A stretch of DNA of 64,000 nucleotides. Source: Galeopsis tetrahit. Its lineage: Eukaryota; Streptophyta; Magnoliopsida; Lamiales; Lamiaceae. Location of the stretch: assembly GCA_963675135.1 (NCBI GenBank), contig OY776130.1, positions 32,232,001 through 32,296,000 on the forward strand, in the 5' to 3' direction. Below the pieces are notes generated by a model, which was given only the letters and a program-made list of their open reading frames with translations, was not told where the DNA came from and searched no databases. Position numbers and translations under genes: made by a program. Below are positions 45,801 through 56,246 of the stretch, in pieces. How positions within the stretch are numbered: the stretch's first letter is position 1; every line of letters starts with the position of its first letter.

Positions 45801-46591
45801 TGCCCTGAAGTTCATAATTAGTTAGCTTATAATTGTTAGGAATTAATATACAAGAATTAATTCCCAATCTCACTACAAGTTCGGACTTTTAGATGAGACG
45901 GAATTCTTTCAATAATCATAGTCATTGGATTCATAATAATTTGGTTGGGTTATTTATTTCAGATTGGATCCGGTTATTGATTATAAAAAGTTTATATGCA
46001 GATAATGCAGTACTCAATGGAGATTTCGAAGAAGGGCCATGGATGTACCGAAACGAGTCCCTCGGCGTACTCCTCCCGACCAACCTCGACACAGAGACGT
46101 CATCTCTCCCCGGCTGGATTGTTGAATCGAATCGAGCAGTCCGTTACATCGACTCCTATCATTTCTCTGTCCCGGGTGGCAAACGAGCCATCGAGTTGCT
46201 ATCTGGGAAGGAGGGCATAATCTCCCAAATGGTTGAAACCAAGCCAAACAAGGTCTATAGATTGACATTCTCGTTAGGCCATGCAGCCGATGCATGCAAG
46301 CAACCATTGGCCGTGATGGCCTTTGCCGGTGATCAGGCTCAGGCCATACACTACACTCCCGATTCGAATTCCACATTCCATATGGCGAATATTAACTTCA
46401 CTGCGAAAGCGGAGAGGAGTCGGGTGGCATTCTACAGTGTGTATTATAACACGAGAACGGATGATATGACCTCGCTGTGTGGGCCTGTGGTGGACGACGT
46501 GAGAGTCGAGGTTTCGAGCTCGATCGGATTGAGGTTTAGTGGGGTTGGATTGGTCTTGTTGATGGTTATGGTTTTAGAATCGATCTTTTGA
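42820..46591 (+). CDS. DUF642 cell-wall protein (BIIDXI/DGR family), three exons, 392 residues
   Basis: Exons 42820-42907, 44977-45477 and 46002-46591 join to 1179 nt. Splice sites are GACG/GTACG, TTGCAG/GCGC, AAAG/GTTAG and ATGCAG/ATAA. Residues 1-25 form a signal peptide with a Leu/Phe/Ala core. Residues about 30-190 and 200-365 are the two galactose-binding-like halves of DUF642: 'ALENGDFESPP', 'SIPSWKTNGTVEIVES', 'HAVRLGNDAEISQEV', 'DPTCGPIIDDIAIKKL' and then 'AVLNGDFEEGPW', 'LPGWIVESNRAVRYID', 'GKRAIELLSGKEGIISQ', 'LCGPVVDDVRVEV'. Several N-glycosylation sites and paired Cys are present. The last 20 residues are hydrophobic (VGLVLLMVMVLESIF), which suggests a GPI-anchor signal as in one DUF642 subgroup. 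Known members are secreted, associate with cell-wall pectin and influence pectin methylesterase activity. Length and domain order are normal; no defect seen. A second in-frame ATG is at 42838. Exons 2 and 3 are markedly GC-richer than the surrounding DNA. Confidence 0.95.
45624..45743 (+). repeat. 40-bp tandem repeat, three copies, in intron 2 of the DUF642 gene
   Basis: Units with AAAGTCGTGTAGCTTTAACT start the same motif at 45632, 45672 and, diverged, 45712 (period 40 bp). Units one and two are nearly identical. Confidence 0.88.
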
Positions 46592-46971
46592 TCCTCCTCC
46601 TCGACCTTACTCTCGTCTTTCGAATGAATATCCGGAGGCTTTAGATTTTATGAAGGAGTGTTGTAGTATGTGGGAATGGGGGTGTAGGTAAAACCAAGCT
46701 CCCATGTATGTTGAATTTAAGGTTTTTTCTTTTTTTTTTTTTTTTCCAGTGATGGAAATGGAATGCTTGTGACCTTGGGTTGATTGCTATTTGCAATTTG
46801 GTAATATATTAATAGCAAGTATATTAGAATTAAGATTAATTTTTTTTTTGCCTCGTAATTAGCAAGGGCTTTTTTTTCCCTAACTAATTACCAGGGCAAA
46901 ATAGCCCTCGTTTTTTTAAATTTATTTCAAGTGAATGACTGTATTTCTCGAGTCAATAGTACATATAGGAA
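46592..46971 (+). other. 3' UTR and downstream region of the DUF642 gene
   Basis: AT-rich with T-runs near 46722-46745. A probable transcript end lies before about 46850; I do not see a single clear polyadenylation signal. Confidence 0.45.
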
Positions 46972-47442
46972 CTAATCTTGACAATGGCGAAAAGCCCGAT
47001 CGATGGGGTAGGTGCTAGTTTTGGCATGGTCATATGGCAAATTAAACTCAAAACTCTGGGAGAACTCTTGTAATCTCCATAACTCGGCAAGTGCTTGGAT
47101 TGAGTGGAGGGTGGCTGAAAGATCTAACAGCATGACGACTGGCATTGCTGCTGGGCCGTCGAGGTGAGAAGTGACATGCTCCACTTGTTGGCCACCGCAA
47201 ATTAAATGTGGACGTAGCTTTTTTTTTCGCAAACAGGATTGGGTATGATCTTGAGGGACTATAGAGAGGCAGATTGATAGTAAAAAATGGTTACTTTGAA
47301 GTGGAGGAGGGACAGCTATAAATTCTGTAGATTCTATCGAGTCTTGCTTTGGAGATTTGGTTACAGCTGTAGAGCCATTTTTGCTCAACTCACTAATATT
47401 ATTGTTACCTTTGCTAGACTTGGTGCTAATATGATGTGGCAC
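46972..47442 (-). CDS. Hypothetical ORF of 156 codons
   Basis: Open frame that is less AT-rich than its surroundings. Its translation contains 'SIESTEFIAVPPPLQSNHFL', 'LICGGQQVEHVTSHLDGPA' and 'LATLHSIQALAEL'-like segments but no motif I recognise. No transposon ends or promoter were found. It may be a fragment of an old gene or element; it may equally be chance. Confidence 0.25.
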   Translation of the reverse strand: MPHHISTKSSKGNNNISELSKNGSTAVTKSPKQDSIESTEFIAVPPPLQSNHFLLSICLSIVPQDHTQSCLRKKKLRPHLICGGQQVEHVTSHLDGPAAMPVVMLLDLSATLHSIQALAELWRLQEFSQSFEFNLPYDHAKTSTYPIDRAFRHCQD

Positions 47443-47689
47443 ACGTAATGGCTAGTGACTCCCGTCAATTCGATTCTATTTTTAGTTGGATAGATCCATC
47501 AGACTATGTGATTGGGCTACTACTTCAATATGCACGTTCAATAATAAAAGTTAGGCCTTTTATGCTTAAAATATATATATATATATATATTATAAATTGT
47601 TTGAACTAAAAAATGTTGTTACATACATAAAAAAAAAATGAAATTTAATTCTCAATATTAAAATATTTAATTTTAATTAACTTTTGTGC

Positions 47690-48111
47690 ATTGTTTGTAG
47701 AGAAGTGCAATTTTATTAACTTGTCTACCCCAATGTCTTGTATATTTTCCCTAATTTTTTTTATAATACACTTGCATTTTTTTTTAAAATGTGTTGCACT
47801 TTTCAGTTACAATACTCACACTTTTAGTAATATTGTGTTGTATTTTTCATCAGTTATACTAACTTACATTTTTTTATAATATTGTGTTGCATTTTTCAGT
47901 TATATTGACTTACACTTTTTAGTAATATTATGTTGCACTTTTTAGTTATATTGACTTACACTTTTTAAAATACATTTACATCTATGATACATTTATATAA
48001 AATATATAACATACAATATTATTTTATATGATATTTTTTAAAATTTATCGACATTTCTCGATTTTTTACGATATTTTTCGATATTCTTTCGATATTTTAT
48101 CGATATTAGTC
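47690..48111. repeat. Degenerate repeats: GTGTTGCA..TTTTCAGTTA units and CGATATTT units
   Basis: Between about 47760 and 47960 a unit with TTGTGTTGCATTTTTCAGTT and TTACACTTTT recurs about four times (spacing roughly 50 bp). From 48040 to 48111 CGATATTTTT motifs recur; the CGATAT-rich sequence continues after LINE-B at 52430-52560, so both flanks belong to one older repeat. The TTGCACTTTTCA motif is shared with the hairpin MITE at 62060. Confidence 0.6.
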
Positions 48112-48559
48112 GGGCAACCAGCATCTGCCGGACCATACCCTCAGGCCTCTAATCGACGACGCTCGTAAGCGCCCAGGAAGCTCTAATAAATCAGTATCTC
48201 ACGATCAAAGCAACAACAGAGGGGGGAATAAAAGGAGAAAAGAGAAAGGCAAGTGGAAAATTCGAGAGCGCAGTCACGAGAAAAAGAAGTGGACAAATTT
48301 CATGTCCAAAATGGTCTCCCAAGGCGATGTCGAGGCGTTTGAAAGTGACCTTCGGAACCAGAAGCTGCGAGCGCACGGTCCACACCCACCGAGCAATAGC
48401 ACTGAGGAGGCCAGAAGAATATGGGAGTTTGGAAAATCCATCGGCCTTCATGGGAAAGATAACGATGAAGATATAATCAAAACACTAAGTGAGATGGAAG
48501 AGAGTATCACACAATCGGGAAAGAAGGGCGAGGAGAAATTGAGCAAAGTACCCCAATGA
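48112..48559 (+). pseudogene. LINE-B ORF1, C-terminal part
   Basis: The frame is open from the LINE's truncated start to TGA at 48557-48559. The end contains 'EEARRIWEFGKSIGLHGKDN', a sequence typical of the tail of plant L1 ORF1. The RNA-binding N-terminal parts are lost. The stop overlaps the ORF2 start as ATGA. Confidence 0.75.
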
Positions 48560-51500
48560 AGATTGCTTCATTCAATGGAAGAGGCATGGGGAGCAAGGTG
48601 AAAAGAGCGGAGGTGAGATAGATGATAAAGAAACACGACATCGACTTCTGCTGCATCCAAGAAACGAAGCTGGAAAGAATTGATGGGGATATGTGCAACC
48701 AAATATGGGGCGGAGAAAATCACAATTGGGCGGCAAGAGATTCAGAAGGACGATCGGGAGGTATATTATCTATCTGGAACCCTAATAAATTCAAATGCTC
48801 AAGCAAATGGCATATGCAAGGTGGTGTAGTAATTAATGGTTATTGGGGCGACATCCAGACTAATGTATGTATTATGAATATATATGCGCCTTGTTTAGGC
48901 AGTGAGAAGAGTGAGCTCTGGGACAGATTGGGGATAGTGGCAGATCAAAATGTTGGGGCTGAGTTATGCATGATTGGGGACTTTAATTCCATTAGGTTTA
49001 GTGGGGAAAGGAGTGGGAGAGGACATAACTACGGCCAAGGAGATATCAGGAGGTTCGAGGAATTTATTTCGAAATCTAGGGTCACGGATCTTCCTATCCA
49101 CGGGAGAAAATTTACGTGGTACAAACCGGATGGGATGTGCAAAAGCAGGATCGACAGGGCTCTAGTAAACGACACCTGGATACAAAATCGCCCGAGTATG
49201 AAGCTGAGAGGCCTGTCGAGATCCGTATCGGACCATTGCCCGATTATCCTCGAATCAAAAGGAGTGGATTGGGGACCCAAAACGTTCAGATTTGTAAATG
49301 CGTGGCTCACGAACCCAGAATTCAAACCGTTTGTAGAGGGGGTTTGGAAGAACCAAAATTTCGGTGGATGGGGGGGATTTGTACTTAAGGAAAAACTCAA
49401 GGTTTTAAAGGCACAACTGAAAGAGTGGAATAGCTCAGCATATGGGTCAATTGATGGCAAGATTGACACAACTTAGAAACGAAATACAGGAGGCAAATGT
49501 GCTCGATGATGCTTTTGGATTAGATGAAGATGAGAATATGAGGAGGAAGGCGGCCCAGACCGAATTAATGAGAGCATTGATAGCCCGGAATAGTCTACTA
49601 GCACAAAAGGCAAAGGTACGTTTGTTAAAGGAAGGGGACGTCAATTCGAGCTTTTTCCACAAGTCAATAAACTACCAATGGATGAGAAATGAGATGATCG
49701 GGATAGAAATTGAGGGGCACTGGTTCGAAGAAGTGGAGGCAGTAAAAAGAGAAGTCAGTAGGTATTTCAGCAAGCATTATGCGACTCCAGTTCGAGTATC
49801 TCCTACGCTAGGGGAGGATTTCGTAGAGAAAAAGGTGTCGATGGAGGACAACAATATGCTTACATCACCGTTCAGCGAATTAGAAATAAAAGAAGCCATA
49901 TGGAGCTGTGATAGCTCGAAAAGCCCCGGGCCAGATGGGTTCAACTTCAAATTCATCAAAGAGTGTTGGAGTATTGTAAAGGATGACTTCGTTAAAATGC
50001 TACAAGAATTCCACTCAAACGGAAAGCTGGTCAGGGGGTCAAACCCGTCGTATATAGTGCTCATACCAAAAAAAGAGGCTGCAACCTCAGTTAATGATTA
50101 CAGACCAATCTCCTTGATTGGATGCGTATATAAGATCCTGGCAAAAATATTTGCAAAAAGGTTGAGTAAAGTGATTGGCAAGGTGATCTTAGAGAATCAA
50201 AGTGCATTCGTGGGTAACAGGTATATATTGGATGGAGTGGTTATACTAAACGAGGCGATTGGCGAGGCAAAACGTAGGGGGATCGAAAGAATGTTTCTCA
50301 AAATCAATTTCGCCAAAGCTTACGACTCGGTCGATTGGGACTTCCTTGACCTAATGATGGAGAAGCTCGAATTCAGCACCAAATGGAGGAATTGGATCGC
50401 AGAATGTGTTAGGTCGGCATGTGCCACGGTTTTGATCAACGACAACCCTTCCACGGAGTTCAAACTGGAACGGGGGCTCAGACAGGGCGACCCGCTCTCG
50501 CCTTTCTTATATCTTTTCGTCGCAGAGGGCCTAAGTCGACTGGTTACGAAGGCAACGGAGTGTGGGATATTTGAAGCAGCAGAGTTGGGGAACGACAGAA
50601 TGGAACTCTCACACCTGCAATACGCAGATGACTCTATCCTGATCGGGAAAGCCAATCCTAGCAACGCGTGGGCAATGAAAGGCATACTGCGGAATTTCGA
50701 ATTGCTGTCAGGTTTGAAAATTAACTATGAGAAAAGTTATCTTTGCAGAGTGAATGTGGAATGCAGTGGGCTAAATGATATGGCAGAAATTTTGGGGTGT
50801 ACATCGGGCAGTATTCCTTTCAAATATTTGGGAGTAAAGGTGGGCGCCAAATACAGAGCAGCAGTAATATGGGAGGAACTGATACAGCGCATGAAAAGGA
50901 AGATGGGGTCTTGGAGCAACAAAAAGATCTCTTTGGGGGAAAGGATAACGCTTCTAAAATCTGCTCTAATGTCGATTCCGATCTACCAACTCTCCTTCAA
51001 CCTTATACCCGTGTGTGTAATTAAATCACTAACCTCTTTGTGTTGCAGGTTTTTATGGGGGGGAGCGAACTGAACAGAAAAACAACATGGGTCAAGTGGG
51101 AGAAAATATGTAAATCAAGGGGGGAGGGAGGGCTGGGGGTGAGGGATCTTAGGGGTTTCAATTCAGCGCTGATGGGCAAATGGATGTGGCTGTTCTTGAC
51201 AAATGGAGACAACCTTTGGGTGAGGGTAATTAAAGCCATTCATGGGAATGTGGAGGTAGGGGCTGAGGGAGTTTTCGGGGGACATAGGAGTAGGATAGGT
51301 TCAAGTTGGTGGAGGGAGGTTATGAATAACGTGTCGGGGGAGAGAGGGCGTTGGTTTTGGGGCTCCTTGGAGCACAAGTTAGAGGATGGGCGAGCAACAA
51401 AATTCTGGAGCGACCCGTGGGCGGGGGGAGAACCTCTCAAATCTCGATTCCCACGGCTTTTTGGACTGAGTGTGAATAAGGAGGTACGCATTAGCGAACT

Positions 51501-52272
51501 AGGTCGCTGGGTAGAGGGGGCTTGGGTGTGGGAGTGGGGGTGGAGGAGGATCTTATTCGAGAGGGAGCAAGATACACTTAATATTATATTGTATCATGTT
51601 AACAGGTTTCACCTACAAGAAAACATTACGGACAGCTGGCTATGGAATGCTGGACGGGAAGGGAAGTATACAGTAAAAGAGGCATACGGGGTCATCACGA
51701 AGGGGGTCGGGTCGAGGAGAAGGACGGGGAACAGAGGAATTATTCACACGGAGGCTTGGAGCAAGATTGTCCCAGCAAAGGCGGCTGTGATGGGCTGGAG
51801 AGTATTGCAAAACAGGCTGCCTACAAGAGACAATCTAGTGAAGAGAAGAGTCCTGCAAGCAACGGGCAATGCATCTTGCGCGCTGTGTGGAGAGACGGAA
51901 GAGACGGCTGCACATGTGTTATTGAACTGCCGGAAATCGTCCGTCATATGGCATAAAATTTACAATTGGATCAGTCACTACTCGCCGGCTCATAATCAGA
52001 TTGAGGATCATTTTTTGGGCCACGCGGGGATATTCTCGGGTAAGAAGGGGAGAAAGAGGGCGATATGCATGTGGTTATTCATTGTATGGGTTATGTGGAA
52101 ATGGCGGAATAAAGGGGTGTTCGACAATGTGAAATGGGACGCTCAAAAGGTGGTGGACGAGATAAAGGGGAGAGCATGGAGCTGGTTCTGCTGTTTGGAC
52201 AAATATATGAAACAACCAACTTTTGTGGAATGGTGCAGGAATTCGAGAACATATCTTGATGATGGTAATTAA
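48556..52272 (+). pseudogene. LINE-B ORF2: endonuclease, reverse transcriptase and zf-RVT
   Basis: ATG at 48556 overlaps the ORF1 stop. The APE-type endonuclease shows NGRGMG, 'QETKLE', 'NIYAPC', GDFNSIR, 'SRIDRAL' and SDHCPI, with its key Asn, Glu, Asp and His residues. RT follows with 'SPGPDGFNFKFIKE', 'LRQGDPLSPFLYLF' and the catalytic LQYADDSILIG, then 'FKYLGVKVGA' and zf-RVT ('LWNAGREGKYTVKEAYG', CALCGETEETAAHVLLNC). Lesions: an in-frame TAG at 48619-48621, a frameshift between about 49440 and 49476, and a shift back in a G-run near 51055-51062. No RNase H domain follows, unlike LINE-A. Confidence 0.94.
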
Positions 52273-52403
52273 ATATGAGTAGCAGTCAATGGTAATAACC
52301 TCTTTTCATTCTTTATGCTGTAAACTGTGAGGCACCGCTGGTGCCTTGGAAACTATTGCAACAATATATATTTATAAAACTTATTTTGCTTGTTAAAAAA
52401 AAA

Positions 52404-52794
52404 ATATTAGTCTTCATATTATTATTGTATATTGATTTCTATCGATATTTTCTATTTTTTTTTTATAAATATCGTTTCTTCCCAATATCGATATCGGTCA
52501 CCGCGAAAAATGGATATATCGAGAATATATCGGAAAATTTTCGAATATTTTTGTCCATGGTCCGGACAAAGGAATTGAATTATTTTTATTCTTCTTCAAA
52601 TTCCATTGGATGGGAGTCATGGGACCGTGGTATTTATTTGAGTCATTCGATTTTTCTCAATTGGTCGAATTAGTGAATCAATAACTCAATTTATTATCTG
52701 ATTTGATGATGATCGGTATAAGACAAAAAAAAAAAAAAAAAATATTACAATTAGGGATACAAATTTGAAAAGGGAAAGAAAGAGGGTTAAGAAA
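52404..52794. other. Older repeat flanking LINE-B, no gene
   Basis: Contains TATCGATATTTT and CGATATCGGT motifs up to about 52560, then AT-rich sequence with an A-run at 52724-52741. Confidence 0.5.
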
Positions 52795-53629
52795 GGCGTG
52801 GGTTATATACACCCTTAAACTATGTTAGATACACTCTCCTCTTAATTTATTACTCCGTAATTTAATAATGTTGCAAATATCTATACTACACTTTTAGTAA
52901 AATGTCGTTAGTAGATGCACTTTCCCATAACATTCAAATCCTAATTTCTAATTGCAATTGCTGCGGCCGCCGCCCACCACCTCCGCGCCAACAACTTTAC
53001 TCAAACAATGTCAAAATTTACTATTAAAAAAAAATCTTAGAAATCTCAGAATATTTTTTTGACATATTTCAATAAATCAGTGTCGAAATTAATATACACT
53101 TTTTTTCGATAAACTTTTGTTGAAAAAAAATGTATATTTCGACAATGGTTTTTCCAAAAAAAATTAATTTTTTATATAAAAATTTACAAATTTCGACAAC
53201 AGTTTATCGACAAGAATTGATCGAACATGAGTCAAAGAGGGATGGTGGGGTTGCAGGGACGAGTGGGGTGGAATGGGGGCAGATGTTCTTAGAAGAAGTT
53301 AGAGTGTTTGTGTGGATAGGGGTGTACTTATTAATAAGAGTTTTAAAGAGAAAGAGGAAAGTCCATCTACTCATCTCCTTCGATAAGAAAAGGCCACGGT
53401 TATACACACATAGATCAATTGAGGTCACCCACCGGACATTTTTTTCATCTTGAAGGGCATGTGAAATGTTACATATACCCCTCATGTGAAATTAAAAAAA
53501 AAAAAGATGAGTACACCCACTCATTCCATTTCATGCCAGAATCATCTCCACCATCACCACCAAAACAACCACCATACTTTGATAAAAAAAAAAACTGTTA
53601 AAACCACAAAATTTCAATAAAAAAAAAAT

Positions 53630-53810
53630 CTTAATATGTTCGAAAATTTTACCTAAACAAAGTTAAGATGTCCAAAAATTTTTAATGAACAAACTCAATA
53701 TGTTCGAAAAAAAATTCCTGAACAACTTAAATTTGTCCGAAAATAAAAATGAACATCTTGTTCGAAATTTTTTCCAAAACAAACTCAATATGTTCGAAAA
53801 TAATTCCCAA
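53630..53810. repeat. Degenerate repeat with AATATGTTCGAAAA
   Basis: CAAACTCAATATGTTCGAAAA-type sequences (20 bases conserved) occur at about 53690 and 53780, 90 bp apart, with a partial copy at 53632; GAACAA..T and TGTCC motifs recur between them. Confidence 0.65.
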
Positions 53811-54048
53811 ACTTTTAAAAACCCTAATTTTCCTAAATTTTTCAAAAACCCTAAACTTACCTGAAACGGGCCGCGGCGAGGGGAGAAGAGAGGTGGCGAG
53901 TGGGCGGCGTTTCTAGGAGGGGCGACGAACGGTAGGGGGCTTGCACGCCGCGGTGACGCAAGGGAGGGAAGGAACGGCGTTGTCGGCCGCCTACCTATTC
54001 AAGCAGAAACGGTGGCGTCGGTCGTTTCTTCCTTAAATAGTAGAGGCG

Positions 54049-54294
54049 GCGGCCGCGTCTCTGGGAGGAGGGCGATGGCGGCTGCGGCAGACGAGGAAGG
54101 AGGGTTGCGAGCGAAGAAGGAGGGATGCGAGCGGCCGCGTCTCTAAGAGGAGGGCGACGGTGGCCGCGGCGGACGAGGAAGGAGGGTTGCGAGAGAGGGA
54201 GGAGGGGTGCGAGCGGCCACGTCTCTAGAAGGAGGGCGATGACGGTCGCGTCCTTCTTGCGGCGCTGCGGCCGCGAACGACCGCGAAGGAGAAG
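54049..54294. repeat. GC-rich 82-bp minisatellite, three copies
   Basis: GGCCGCGTCTCT (third copy GGCCACGTCTCT) starts at 54051, 54133 and 54215, exactly 82 bp apart. Units include GAGGAGGGCGA and GACGAGGAAGGAGGGTTGCG. It forms most of the GC-rich cargo of element Y. The plus-strand ORF over it (54125-54448) is Arg/Gly-rich low complexity and is not taken as a gene. Confidence 0.88.
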
Positions 54295-54391
54295 GGGTGT
54301 CGCGATCGTGGTGGATGGGGGAGGGAGAGGGGAGGAGGAAAAGAGGGTGAAGTTGGGTGTACTAATTTTTTGGAATGAATGTATAGAATTA

Positions 54392-55193
54392 TGCTATGTT
54401 TACTTTGGGCTTTGGGTGGTTTTAAAAACCGAGTTTTTGAAATCTTGATGAATAATAATATGAGTGTTTCTTTTGAGTTTTAGAATAGTGGAGGATTTAA
54501 CTTTATGTCAAATCAAGTTGTAAGATTGAATGAGTTTGTATTATTATACGGAGTATTATTGTTTGGTGAGATTATAATGATTAGTTGATTGTGTATTGAT
54601 TGAATGTATTATATTATTGTTGAGAAAAATTATAATGATTGGAGTGATACTTTATGTCAAATCATTATGTTTGATAGGGGTGGTTTTGAGTGGATTTTAA
54701 AAACTGGTTTTTAAATCCCGAAGTAAAACGGGTTTAGGATCTTGAAATCCAAAACTTAATTTTTAAAAACCAGGTTTTGGATTTTTTAAATCCAAAACCC
54801 GTTTTACTTCGAAATTTAAAAACCGGTTTTCAAAATCCACTCAAAACCACTTCTATCAAATATATTGATTTGACATAAAGTTATATATATATATATATAA
54901 TATTACTTCAATCATTATATTCTTTTTCAACAATAATATAATAATACTATAATAATACAATAATATAATACATTTAATCATTACACACTTAACTAATCAT
55001 TATAATCTCAACAAACAATAATATAATAATACAAACTCATTCAATCTTACAACTTGATTTGACATAAAGTTAAATCATCCACTATTCCAAAACTCAAAAG
55101 AAACACTCATATTACTATTTATCGGAATTTCAAAAATTAGGATTTCAAAAACCCGATTTTTAATACGAACCAAAGCCCAAAGTAAACACCCCC
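54392..55193. mobile_element. Foldback element with arms of about 350-400 bp
   Basis: The left arm (from about 54398, TGTTTACTTTGGGCTTTGGG) is the inverted copy of the right arm (to about 55187), with the fold near 54765. Matching blocks include AATATGAGTGTTTCTTTTGA, TTTAACTTTATGTCAAATCA and AAAACCCGTTTTACTTCG. Flanked by TTA (54389-54391 and 55194-55196), which suggests PIF/Harbinger-type movement. The transcript could fold into a long hairpin. No ORF. Confidence 0.88.
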
Positions 55194-55196
55194 TTA

Positions 55197-55542
55197 GGTG
55201 GTGTTTGGTTTGGGATTGATTTGGATTGAATTTGGATTGAGGTGGATTGGATTGGGATTTGGGTAATCCATGAATAGTAATTGTGTGTGTAAGTTGTGTT
55301 TGGTTAAGGATTGAGAAGTAGGGGTAAATGTATTTTTATATCACATCAAAGTATGAGAGAGAGGAAAGTAGGAGAGAGAATGAGTGGTTGAAAAGAGTGA
55401 TTTGATTGTATAAAAATAGGTGTATAGGTGTATTATAGGGGTGGATTGATATTTGGATTTGTATTTGGATTGAGATGAATTGAGAGAGATTGGATTGGGC
55501 CAATCCAAATCCGGATTGGCCAATCCCAAACCAAACACCGCC
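55197..55542. mobile_element. Tourist-like MITE
   Basis: 346 bp with GGTGGTGTTTGGTTTGGGAT and inverted GGCGGTGTTTGGTTTGGGAT ends, flanked by TTA (55194-55196 and 55543-55545). The left TTA is also the right TTA of the foldback element. Confidence 0.93.
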
Positions 55543-55727
55543 TTAGGGTTTTAAGTAGGTTAAGAGTATTTTTGGATTTTTCACGTGGGTGTCCTCATCT
55601 TACGGTGTGTGTGTTTAGCTAGTGGGTGTCCTCTATAGGTTCGTGTGTGTATAACCGTGGCCATAAGAAAAGTACATGTATAGGGAGGGTGTATCTAACA
55701 TTGGAGGGGTATGTAACCCATGCCTTA

Positions 55728-56164
55728 AGGCAGTGTTTGTTTTGGGATTGGTCAATCCGGATTTAGATTGGTCAAATCCCAATCTAATCTCTCTCACTCC
55801 ATCTCAATCCAAATACAAATTCATCCCTATAATACACCTATACACCTATTTTTATACAATCAAATCACTATTTTTCTTTTCAATTACTCATTGTCTCTCT
55901 TACTTTCTTATCTCTCTTACTTTTCTTTCATACACTCATTCTCTCTCCTACTTTCTTCTCTCTCTTACTTTTCTTTCACTACTAACAATAATAAAATATT
56001 ATAACATCACTCTTGATGTGACATAAAATTACATTTACCCCTACTTCTCAATCCTTAACCAAACACAACTTACACACAATTACTATTCATGAATTACCCA
56101 AATCACAATTCAATCCACCACAATCCTAATTCAATCAACCACAATCTCAAACCAAACAGCACCC
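55728..56164. mobile_element. Second Tourist-like MITE of the same family, opposite orientation
   Basis: Starts AGGCAGTGTTTGTTTTGGGA after TTA (55725-55727) and ends, inverted, GGGTGCTGTTTGGTTTGAGA. Interior blocks such as ACACCTATACACCTATTTTT and ATTTACCCCTACTTCTCAAT are shared, inverted, with 55197-55542. It is more diverged and its right TTA is lost. Confidence 0.82.
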
Positions 56165-56246
56165 AAGGAAATGGAACTTTCAAAGAGTTTGTTAATTGGG
56201 CCAAAAACCCAAGCTCCCAACATACTTAGGAGTTGAAAAGAAACCG

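Larger units (their letters stand above)
48112..52403 (+). mobile_element. LINE-B: L1-type non-LTR retrotransposon, 5'-truncated, nearly intact ORF2
   Basis: Flanked by perfect 9-bp duplications ATATTAGTC (48103-48111 and 52404-52412) and ending in an A-run directly before the right duplication. It contains the ORF1 C-terminus and a full-length ORF2 (endonuclease, RT, zf-RVT). The 5' part including most of ORF1 is missing, as usual for truncated LINE copies. Only three inactivating lesions are seen in ORF2, so the insertion is fairly young. Confidence 0.94.
53392..55662. mobile_element. Element Y: Mutator-like element with GC-rich cargo (Pack-MULE-like)
   Basis: Ends begin GGCCACGGTTATACACACA in inverted orientation and remain similar over about 40 bp (both contain GAGG.CACCCA). 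Flanks are perfect 9-bp duplications ATAAGAAAA (53383-53391 and 55663-55671), the hallmark of Mutator-like elements. No transposase ORF is present. The interior has a GC-rich block (53865-54350) resembling a gene's first exon on the minus strand: CCCGTTTCAG/GTAAGTTTAG forms a donor at 53861/53860. A foldback element and a Tourist MITE lie inside. Confidence 0.88.
52795..55724. mobile_element. Element X: short element with about 45-bp inverted ends, split by a Mutator-like element
   Basis: Left end GGCGTGGGTTATATAC (52795) and right end, read inverted from 55724, GGCATGGGTTACATAC; both continue to TGTTAGATACA. Without the inserted 53392-55671 it would be about 650 bp. A related left end occurs at 56247. 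Superfamily is unclear; a candidate duplication (TTAAG..) is imperfect, possibly because a Tourist-like MITE entered it at 55728. Confidence 0.65.

Noticed and set aside
45996..46376. Two ORFs overlapping DUF642 exon 3 in other frames
   Set aside because: Shadows of a well-supported exon with conserved protein motifs.
53204..53485. ORFs on both strands near 53130-53485
   Set aside because: They cross the boundary of element Y at 53392, so they cannot be old genes, and no motif is seen.
54125..54448. 107-codon Arg/Gly-rich ORF
   Set aside because: It reads through the 82-bp minisatellite, whose period is not a multiple of three; no conserved domain.
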